Made by a program: the position numbers and the translations under genes
Notes under the pieces: model-generated
Seen by the model: the letters and a program-made list of their open reading frames with translations, nothing else
The model's database searches: none
What the model was told of the DNA's origin: nothing
In this document: positions 42,529 through 48,742 of the stretch, piece after piece
How the letters are laid out: every line of letters starts with the position of its first letter
Position numbering within the stretch: position 1 is the first letter of the stretch
From: Campylobacterales bacterium
GTDB lineage: Bacteria; Campylobacterota; Campylobacteria; Campylobacterales; QNZT01
Direction of reading: 5' to 3'
Assembly: GCA_027066435.1 (NCBI GenBank)
Contig: JAMONX010000027.1
Location: 1-48,742, forward strand
Length of the DNA: 48,742 bases

Positions 42529-45130
42529 AGTTAGAATCAGTGAGATTGCACAAGAACTTGGTATGGAAGCTAAGGACATTCTTGCTAAAGCTAAAGAAGT
42601 AGATATAGCAGCAAAAGCTGCAAATAGTACAGTTAGTACAGAAGAAGCCGGTAACTTAATGGATTATATTTTAACGGGAGTCTATGCAGGAGCAAAGAAA
42701 CCTGAAGAAGTAAAAAAGCCAGAAAAAAAAGTTAGCGAAAAACCTAAAGTAAAAGAAGAACCTACTTCAGATGCAAAAAGCATAAAAGAACCGAAGAAAA
42801 TAGAAGAAGAACCTTTACCCAAAGTGATAATAAAAGAAGTTCCTAAGCCAAAAGAAGAAAAAGCTTTAGAGGAAAAACCTCAAACACCACCAAAAAAAGA
42901 AGAAGTAAAAAGTAAAAAGAAAGAAACATTAGCACAATCAAGCCTTAAAAAACGAAGAGGTTTGGTAATTGTTAGAAAAAAAAGAGTAGAAATAGCTTCC
43001 ACCCCTTCACAAGCTTTAAGTGGCGGAAGAAGAAAGATGATGGAGATGCCTCAAATCGTTGAAGGTGCTCAGAAAAAAAAGAAAAAAATCAAAAAAGCTG
43101 CAAATGCTAAACAAGATAATTCACAAAGAATAGATATGTTTTCTGGTGGGAATATTTCTAGTATAGAGATTCTTGGCGATGAAGACATGGTAGTTTTACA
43201 TGATTTTGATTTTACAGATAAAAGAACTTTTGATACAGAGACGGCTACAAAGAAAAAGTTTGATCCAACACAGATGAGAACAACAAGACAAAACTCTTTC
43301 ACAAGACAACGAGGAATAAGTAAGAAATCAAAAAAGAGAAAAAGAAAGAAAGAGGAAGTAGAAGTGGGAAATATCTCTAATATTGAAATTCCAGAGGATA
43401 TTAGGGTTTATGAATTTGCAGAAAAACTTAACCGCTCTATAAGTGATGTTATAAAGGTTCTTTTTACTCTTGGTGTAATGGTTACAAAAAATGACTTTTT
43501 AGACAAAGATTCCATAGAGATTTTAGCAGAAGAGTTTGAGATAGAGGTAACAACAGTTAATCCTCTTGATGAATTTGATTATGAAAGCGATTATGAAGAG
43601 AATGATAGCACTTCCGAAGCAAGACCTCCAGTAATCACAATAATGGGACATGTAGATCATGGTAAAACATCGCTTCTAGACAAGATTCGTTCAGCAAAAG
43701 TCGCTTCTGGTGAGCATGGTGGGATTACTCAACATATTGGTGCTTATATGATTGAAAAAGATGGAGAAAAAATCACTTTTATAGATACTCCAGGACATGC
43801 TGCCTTTACCCAGATGAGATCTCGCGGTGCAAAAGCGACTGATATAGTTGTAATCGTAGTTGCTGCTGATGATGGGGTTAAACCTCAAACTAAAGAGGCA
43901 ATTGAACATGCAAAAGTTGCTGATGTACCATTTGTTATAGCAATAAATAAGATAGACAAACAAAATGCCAACCCTGACTTAGTAAAATCAGGACTTGCAG
44001 AACTTGGTGTAACACCAACTGAATGGGGCGGAGAACATGAGTTTATAAATATCTCGGCACATACTGGAGAGGGAATTGATGAGCTATTAGAGGTTCTTTT
44101 ACTTCAAGCTGAAATACTTGAACTAAAAGCTAATATGGATACGAAAGCAAAAGCTGTTGTAATAGAGAGTTCACTTGAAAAAGGAAGGGGACCAGTAGCT
44201 ACAATTATAATGCAAAATGGAACACTTAATATTGGGGACACTGTTGTATGTGGTGTATGTTATGGTAAAGTCAAATTACTTCTTAGTGAAGATGGAAAAA
44301 AATTAGATAAACTTCTTCCAGGTGAACCAGGTGTTGTTGTGGGATTGAGTGAAGTACCAGGAGCTGGTGAAATACTTGTAAGTGTAGAGAGTGATAAGAT
44401 TGCTAAAGAGTATGCGAAAAAAAGAGCTGAATATGTCAGACAAAAAGAGCTTTCAAAATCCACTAAAGTTACGCTAGAAGACTTAGGAGCACAAATTGCT
44501 GAAGGCAATATAAAAAGCTTACCAATTATCCTAAAAACAGATGTTGCAGGAAGTTTAGAAGCAGTAAAAGGTAGTTTAGAAAAACTTAGAAATGAAGAAG
44601 TTAAGGTTAACATCATAAGTTCAGGAATTGGTGGTATATCTGAAAATGATATTGCACTTGCACAAACTAGTGAAAATTGTGTAATTATGGGATTTAATAT
44701 AAGACCAACAGGTAGCATAAAAGAGAAAGCAAAAAAACTAGGTGTTAAAATAAGCACTTACAATATAATCTATGATTTAATCGACGATGTAAAGAGCCTC
44801 CTTGGTGGATTATTATCACCGATAATCAGAGAAGAACATCTAGGTCAAGCAGAAGTTAGAGAAGTATTTACAGTACCTAAACTTGGAGCAATTGCAGGTT
44901 CTATTGTTACTGATGGTACTATAAACAGAGGTGCAAAAGTAAGAGTTATCCGTGAAGGTGTGGTTATCTATGAAGGTGAAGTATCATCACTTAAAAGATT
45001 TAAAGACGATGCAAGAGAAGTAGCAAAAGGGTATGAATGTGGTATTGGTGTTGTTGGGTATAATGATATTAAACCAGGAGATTATCTAGAAAGCTATAAA
45101 GAGGTTGAAGAGAAGGCAACTCTAGATTAA
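42521..45130 (+). CDS. infB: Translation initiation factor IF-2
   Basis: 869 residues. An IF2-N helical module ([21 protein letters not shown]) is followed by a long Lys/Glu/Pro-rich linker (about 65-150), a second IF2-N segment near 290-345, and the GTPase core: G1 [15 protein letters not shown] (from residue 376), [11 protein letters not shown] and INKID. C-terminal domains end [21 protein letters not shown]-2 places formyl-Met-tRNA on the small subunit. Co-transcribed with ylxR, rbfA and rimP. Confidence 0.98.
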   Translation: MDKVRISEIAQELGMEAKDILAKAKEVDIAAKAANSTVSTEEAGNLMDYILTGVYAGAKKPEEVKKPEKKVSEKPKVKEEPTSDAKSIKEPKKIEEEPLPKVIIKEVPKPKEEKALEEKPQTPPKKEEVKSKKKETLAQSSLKKRRGLVIVRKKRVEIASTPSQALSGGRRKMMEMPQIVEGAQKKKKKIKKAANAKQDNSQRIDMFSGGNISSIEILGDEDMVVLHDFDFTDKRTFDTETATKKKFDPTQMRTTRQNSFTRQRGISKKSKKRKRKKEEVEVGNISNIEIPEDIRVYEFAEKLNRSISDVIKVLFTLGVMVTKNDFLDKDSIEILAEEFEIEVTTVNPLDEFDYESDYEENDSTSEARPPVITIMGHVDHGKTSLLDKIRSAKVASGEHGGITQHIGAYMIEKDGEKITFIDTPGHAAFTQMRSRGAKATDIVVIVVAADDGVKPQTKEAIEHAKVADVPFVIAINKIDKQNANPDLVKSGLAELGVTPTEWGGEHEFINISAHTGEGIDELLEVLLLQAEILELKANMDTKAKAVVIESSLEKGRGPVATIIMQNGTLNIGDTVVCGVCYGKVKLLLSEDGKKLDKLLPGEPGVVVGLSEVPGAGEILVSVESDKIAKEYAKKRAEYVRQKELSKSTKVTLEDLGAQIAEGNIKSLPIILKTDVAGSLEAVKGSLEKLRNEEVKVNIISSGIGGISENDIALAQTSENCVIMGFNIRPTGSIKEKAKKLGVKISTYNIIYDLIDDVKSLLGGLLSPIIREEHLGQAEVREVFTVPKLGAIAGSIVTDGTINRGAKVRVIREGVVIYEGEVSSLKRFKDDAREVAKGYECGIGVVGYNDIKPGDYLESYKEVEEKATLD

Positions 45131-45131
45131 T

Positions 45132-45500
45132 ATGGATAATAAAAGTATCAAACTTCTAAGAGTAGAATCTGTACTTAGAGAGTTAGTCCCTGAGGCTATA
45201 TCTTCACTCTCTGATGAGAAGATAAATAATATCCCAGTCCTTGATGTCAAATGTTCACGAGGGAAATATGATGCAGAGGTCTTTTTAGACCCATCATTTA
45301 TAACAAATGACGAAGAGCCTTATATTATAAAACATTTGTCACAAGCTAGTAGCTATATAGAAAATTACTGCAAACAAGCTGAGGGATGGTATAGATGTCC
45401 AAAGTTTAAGTTTAAATTTGACCATTCACTTCAAAAACTAAACAATATGGATGAACTATTTTTAAAAATAGAGAAAGAGTTACATAAAAAAGATGATTAG
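45132..45500 (+). CDS. rbfA: Ribosome-binding factor A
   Basis: 122 residues: KLLRVESVLRELVPEAISSL, then the KH-like core ILDVKCSRGKYDAEVFLDP (with V for I) and RCPKFKFKFDHSLQKLNNMDEL. RbfA helps mature the 5' end of 16S rRNA. It starts just after infB and overlaps rimP by 8 bp. Confidence 0.93.
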   Translation: MDNKSIKLLRVESVLRELVPEAISSLSDEKINNIPVLDVKCSRGKYDAEVFLDPSFITNDEEPYIIKHLSQASSYIENYCKQAEGWYRCPKFKFKFDHSLQKLNNMDELFLKIEKELHKKDD

Positions 45501-45924
45501 CCCTGAGATAAAACAAGTTATAGAAGATAGAGGTGTAAAACTCTATGATACAGAAGTAGTAACCGATAACAGCCGTAAAATTTTTCGTATATATATCACT
45601 TCAGATAAAGGAATTTCTTTGGATAAATGTAGTGAAATAACAAAGATAATTTCGCCACTTCTTGATATTGACCCACCTCTTCAAGGTGAATATACGCTAG
45701 AGATAAGCTCTCCTGGAATCGATAGAAAACTTACAAAATTAGAACATTTTAAAAACTCTATAAATGAACTTGTGAAGATAAAACTAAACTCTGATGAAAA
45801 ACTAAAATGTAAAATCATCAAAGTAGCTGGTAAAAATATAACCCTTTTTGATAAAAAATCAAAAGAGGAGAGAGAAGTATTATTTGACGATATCATAAAG
45901 GCTAAAACATATTTTGAATGGTAA
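45493..45924 (+). CDS. rimP: Ribosome maturation factor RimP
   Basis: 143 residues: GVKLYDTEVVTDNSRKIFRI, then GISLDKCSEITKIISPLLD, YTLEISSPGIDRKL and a C-terminal Sm-like domain. RimP assists 30S assembly. It overlaps rbfA (8 bp) and ribD (11 bp). Confidence 0.93.
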   Translation: MISPEIKQVIEDRGVKLYDTEVVTDNSRKIFRIYITSDKGISLDKCSEITKIISPLLDIDPPLQGEYTLEISSPGIDRKLTKLEHFKNSINELVKIKLNSDEKLKCKIIKVAGKNITLFDKKSKEEREVLFDDIIKAKTYFEW

Positions 45925-46924
45925 GATTAATGATTCATTTTATATGCAATTGTGTCTAGATGCAGCTTGGAAATATCAAGGATTAACTTACCCAAACCCC
46001 GCCGTTGGCTCTTGTATAGTTGATAACAATGGTAAATTAGTAGCAGTTAGCTCTCATAAAACTTCTGGCTCTTCTCATGCAGAACTAAATGTTATAAGCA
46101 AAACTCTAAAACTCTTAGGTCATACTAAAATTGATAAACTAGAAACAGCAGAAAAAAAATACCAATATATTTTAGATAATCATAACAATATCTTTAAAAA
46201 CTTTACAATTTATGTAACACTTGAGCCTTGTAATCACAAAGGTAAAACACCACCATGCTCTATTTTGATAAAAACTTTGGGATTTAAAAAAGTCATAATT
46301 GGATCTATGGATTTGAACGAAGATGCATCTGGCGGAGCAAAGCTACTTGAAGATGCCGGTTTAGAAGTAAAAAAAGGTCTTATGCAAAATAAGTGCGATT
46401 CTCTCTTGACTCCTTTTAAAAAATGGCAAGAAAACAAACCTTATATCTTTTTCAAATTAGCTATTTCACAAAATGGTGTATATTCAGGGGGAGTTATCTC
46501 TTCATTAGAGTCAAGAGAGTTAGTGCATAAACTAAGAGCTAAAATAGACCTTTTAGTGATAGGTGGGAATACGGTTAGAGTTGATAGACCAACACTTGAT
46601 TGTAGGTTGAGTGGTGGCAAGGCTCCAGATGTACTCATATATTCTAGAAGAGATGATTTTGATTATGATATCCCACTTTTTAAAGTTTTGGGGCGAAAAG
46701 TATTTATCAAAAACTCTCTCAATAAGATGCAAGAGTATAGATTTATAATGATAGAAGGTGGAGAAGGCATGTTTGAAGAGTCTATAAAAGTAGTTGATAA
46801 TATTTTACTTTTTACTGCACCTATTTTTAAAACAGGTAAAACTTTGCAACTTGATTTAAAGCTAAAATGTTTGCATACTTTTAAAAATAACTTAGATTGC
46901 ATCCAATGGTTTAAACCATTTTAG
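45914..46924 (+). CDS. ribD: Bifunctional riboflavin deaminase/reductase RibD
   Basis: 336 residues, TTG start within rimP. The deaminase half has GLTYPNPAVGSCIVD, SHAELNVI and LEPCNHKGKTPPCS with the zinc His and two Cys; an extra insertion of about 25 residues separates these, as in relatives. The reductase half contains FKLAISQNGVYSGG, IGGNTVRVDRPTLDCR and MIEGGEGMFEES. It carries out steps two and three of riboflavin synthesis. Last gene of the long run. Confidence 0.93.
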   Translation: MNGKINDSFYMQLCLDAAWKYQGLTYPNPAVGSCIVDNNGKLVAVSSHKTSGSSHAELNVISKTLKLLGHTKIDKLETAEKKYQYILDNHNNIFKNFTIYVTLEPCNHKGKTPPCSILIKTLGFKKVIIGSMDLNEDASGGAKLLEDAGLEVKKGLMQNKCDSLLTPFKKWQENKPYIFFKLAISQNGVYSGGVISSLESRELVHKLRAKIDLLVIGGNTVRVDRPTLDCRLSGGKAPDVLIYSRRDDFDYDIPLFKVLGRKVFIKNSLNKMQEYRFIMIEGGEGMFEESIKVVDNILLFTAPIFKTGKTLQLDLKLKCLHTFKNNLDCIQWFKPF

Positions 46925-46953
46925 GTAAAATACTTTTTAAATAAGGAGCCTTT

Positions 46954-47463
46954 ATGAAACATAAAAATATATTTTTTTTACTAATAGCAACACTTTTATT
47001 TACAGGGTGTACAGCAAAGACAAAAGGTTTTATTGAAGATATGTATTCAGAAACAGAGACGATAAGTGCAGATAATCAAGACTATACAGTAAATTATGAT
47101 AAAAAAAGACAAACTATTAAGAAAGTAATCAAAAAAGATGAAAATTTAGAATCAAGAACTACTCTAAATAATAATTATATCAGTGATGCATCCAATATTT
47201 ATCAAGGCGAGGGGAAAATCATAGACGCAAGTTTTGATAAAGATGTAAATTTATATATTTATGTATTTTTACAAAGTGGAGAATCAAATCCAATAACATT
47301 TTATTACGATAAAGATTTACGCCCAATTGGAAATATACTTTCCATTACAGTAAAAGACAATTTTTTAATAAAAGTTTCAAAAGAGAGTTCAAGTAGAACT
47401 AATCAAAAAAGAATAAAATCAAAGATAAAACCTCCAATTGTTGAAAAAATTAACACTTTATAG
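46954..47463 (+). CDS. Small hypothetical lipoprotein
   Basis: 169 residues with a good AAGGAG site. The signal peptide ends in lipobox LLFTGC (about residue 20), so the mature part is lipid-anchored and probably periplasmic. The rest is a beta-rich domain (YLYIYVFLQSGESN-like strand region, FYYDKDLRPIGNIL) with a basic C-terminal tail. I recognise no named family. Confidence 0.7.
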   Translation: MKHKNIFFLLIATLLFTGCTAKTKGFIEDMYSETETISADNQDYTVNYDKKRQTIKKVIKKDENLESRTTLNNNYISDASNIYQGEGKIIDASFDKDVNLYIYVFLQSGESNPITFYYDKDLRPIGNILSITVKDNFLIKVSKESSSRTNQKRIKSKIKPPIVEKINTL

Positions 47464-47486
47464 AGCGATACTGTTGTGATTAACTT

Positions 47487-47623
47487 TTTGTTTACTTTAG
47501 TATCTTATACTTTCAGAGTAAACAAATTCATTCAACACTCCTTTTGAATGTAAGAGGTTCTATAGATGCGGGTCTTAGAACTTTTTACGCTGTTAGCTGG
47601 CATTTGCGGAACTGTCGGCTAAC
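47487..47623 (+). ncRNA. Candidate structured RNA: four consecutive hairpins before yigZ
   Basis: The 185-bp gap holds four stems in a row. H1 47487-47526: 10-bp perfect outer arms TTTGTTTACT/AGTAAACAAA plus inner AGTAT/ATACT. H2 47529-47550: CATTCAA/TTGAATG. H3 47552-47586: 11 pairs AAGAGGTTCTA/TAGAACTTTTT, two of them G-U, 13-base loop. H4 47592-47623: 11 continuous pairs GTTAGCTGGCA/TGTCGGCTAAC, two G-U, 10-base loop. The loops of H3 and H4 both contain GCGG. G-U pairs favour the plus strand as the RNA. H1 or H3 (with U5) could end lipoprotein transcription. It matches no riboswitch class I could recall. Confidence 0.5.
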
Positions 47624-47648
47624 AATCTAGCAAAGGTATTCTAATCAA

Positions 47649-48212
47649 ATGTTACTTACAAGCAAAACAACATCCAAAAGATACGAAGTAAAAAAATCAC
47701 TCTTCATATCATATCTTACACCAATAAAAGAGTTCAAAAGCCTTTTAAAAGATTTAAAAAAAGAACATCCAAAAGCCTCCCACATCATCTATGCATATCG
47801 AACTTTAAATGAATATGAACAAATAGTTGAAAATTCTAGTGACGATGGAGAACCAAAAGGATGTGCAGGAGCTCCAACACTCGCAGTACTTAGAGGGGAT
47901 AATATAATTGAAAGTGCCGTCATAACTGTTCGATATTTTGGAGGGGTTAAGCTTGGTACTGGTGGAATGATACGAGCTTACACTAATGCTTGTCAAGAGG
48001 TTATAAAATCATCTAAGCTTGAAACTTATGAAAAAAAATTCCTTGTTACATTTGATATACCATATAGTTTAAACAATAGATATGAACACTTCTTTAATAG
48101 TGAAAAAATCTCATATTTAGATAGAAAGTTTGAAACAAACTCTATTTTGTGGTCACTTCACTTAACAAAAGATGATATTGAAAGATTTGAAAAATTTAAA
48201 CGATCGCTTTAA
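47649..48212 (+). CDS. yigZ: YigZ/IMPACT family protein
   Basis: 187 residues. The UPF0029 signature is clear: FISYLTPIKEFKSLLKDLKK, HPKASHIIYAYR, SSDDGEPKGCAGAPTLAVL and TVRYFGGVKLGTGGMIRAY; a C-terminal DUF1949-like domain follows. Bacterial members are of uncertain function, possibly translation-related. AAAGG lies 12 bases before the ATG. Confidence 0.92.
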   Translation: MLLTSKTTSKRYEVKKSLFISYLTPIKEFKSLLKDLKKEHPKASHIIYAYRTLNEYEQIVENSSDDGEPKGCAGAPTLAVLRGDNIIESAVITVRYFGGVKLGTGGMIRAYTNACQEVIKSSKLETYEKKFLVTFDIPYSLNNRYEHFFNSEKISYLDRKFETNSILWSLHLTKDDIERFEKFKRSL

Positions 48213-48228
48213 AAGAGAGTATAAAAAT

Positions 48229-48600
48229 AACTGTGTAAATCCAAAAAGCATATTTATTTGATATAGTAAATCAGATAGATTAATAAAGAAAGGTTTACAC
48301 ATGAGCATACTAAACACAGAAGAGTTAAAGAAACAAATAAGAGAGGGTACTTTTACCTCATTGGATGATGTTACAAATGAGTTTAAAAACATACTCAAAG
48401 AGGTGATACAGACAGCTTCAGAAGAGGAGTTGACATCTCACTTAGGTTATAATAAGCATCAAACATCAGATAAACCAAATAACCGTAACGGCTACAACAA
48501 TAAAACAATTAATTCTAAATATGGACAATTTGATGTTTCAATACCAAGAGACAGAAAATCTACATTTGAACCACAACTTGTAAAAAAAAGAGAGGTACTT
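48229..48600 (+). mobile_element. Truncated IS256-family insertion sequence, left end
   Basis: AACTGTGTAAATCC at 48229-48242 looks like a left terminal repeat of IS256-family elements, 60 bp before the transposase ATG. Only about a quarter of the transposase remains before the homology stops near 48590-48600, so the element is dead. Confidence 0.7.
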
Positions 48601-48654
48601 TTGGACGGAAGTGAGGATTATACCACCCCAAAAAGTCAAGACAATTTTTTCTAA
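48301..48654 (+). pseudogene. IS256-family transposase, N-terminal fragment
   Basis: The frame gives 117 residues; full IS256 transposases have about 400. SEEELTSHLGYNKHQ, NNRNGYNNKTI, GQFDVSIPRDRKSTFEPQLV are typical of the family's N-terminal region. After VKKREV the sequence (LLDGSEDYTTPKSQDNFF) no longer matches, and the DDE catalytic domain is missing. Start ATG is behind AAAGAAAGG. Confidence 0.85.
48605..48643 (-). repeat. IS-end-like sequence abutting the IS256 fragment
   Basis: Read on the minus strand from 48643 it begins TGTCTTGACTTTTTGGGGTG and continues through a TATAAT. A TG start with a GACTTTTTGGGG stretch resembles the left ends of IS3-family elements, with the resident promoter. 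Only about 40 bp remain; the family is tentative. Nothing recognisable lies between here and the window end. Confidence 0.35.
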
Positions 48655-48742
48655 AATCTAATTCTCTTTATTTCATGTTACCTTATGCTACATTTTTATC
48701 TAATTTGTCATAGTTCTCATTATTAATTTTTAAACTCTTATG

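Noticed and set aside
43069-44757. Several long minus-strand frames inside infB (for example 44260-44757)
   Set aside because: They are antisense shadows of a fully conserved gene with Ser/Pro-biased composition and no recognisable motif.
47552-47590. preQ1-I riboswitch (AGAGGTTCTA start)
   Set aside because: The required downstream CCCTCT pairing and A-rich tail are missing; the segment instead pairs with TAGAACTTTTT.
47592-47630. Integron attC-like site (GTTAGCT...GGCTAACAA)
   Set aside because: The core consensus GTTRRRY/RYYYAAC is not met in either arm, the arms are in the wrong order, and no integrase or cassettes are near.
1-48742. CRISPR array, tRNA or rRNA genes
   Set aside because: No regularly spaced repeats and no recognisable tRNA or rRNA conserved sequences were found on reading through both strands.

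Overview
The window is AT-rich and densely packed, and gene content and order point to a Campylobacterota (Epsilonproteobacteria) chromosome, probably a Sulfurimonas- or Sulfurovum-like free-living relative of Campylobacter and Helicobacter. Supports are the remote-type CheZ, a glutamine synthetase with Phe at the adenylylation position, the run M23 peptidase-minC-lpxC-tsaB-thrB-ylxR-infB-rbfA-rimP-ribD (partly known from Campylobacter), and many REC/GGDEF/EAL signalling proteins. The genus is inference. No rRNA, tRNA or CRISPR array was seen.

Region 1 (1-4570) is accessory: the 3' part of a type IIG restriction-modification enzyme, a coupled gene with a HEPN-like RNase motif, an unknown 212-residue protein, and the start of a fourth coupled gene. 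That fourth gene is interrupted by a 181-bp element with 23-bp perfect terminal inverted repeats and a 9-bp target duplication (a MITE). Degraded coding sequence follows, including a DUF488-like scrap.

Region 2 (4573-34059) is mostly core: cheZ and a PHP phosphatase (divergent), glnA with a strong terminator, a TonB receptor-tonB-exbB-exbD iron or cofactor uptake operon, a ComEA-like protein with a histone-H1-like tail, psd, a YbgC thioesterase, dnaE, a PAS-GGDEF-EAL protein, tyrA, bamA, two DUF1566 proteins, a response regulator-histidine kinase-ferredoxin-ppx cluster, folB, plsY, nadA-nadC, a 56-residue Cys-rich gene, an mtnA-class II aldolase pair (a likely methylthioadenosine/5'-deoxyadenosine salvage route) and a REC-GGDEF-EAL protein with a degenerate GGDEF.

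Region 3 (34227-36954) is a two-gene Sau3AI-like restriction-modification system. Region 4 (37024-46924) is a long co-oriented core run: DHH phosphoesterase, M23 peptidase, minC, lpxC, a TsaB-like gene without a normal start codon, thrB, ylxR, infB, rbfA, rimP and ribD. It links envelope growth, tRNA modification and translation initiation.

Region 5 (46954-48742) holds a small lipoprotein, an intergenic stretch filled by four consecutive hairpins (candidate structured RNA), a YigZ/IMPACT protein and a truncated IS256-family transposase next to a different IS-like end. Non-ATG starts (TTG or GTG, many with a clear Shine-Dalgarno) are frequent throughout.
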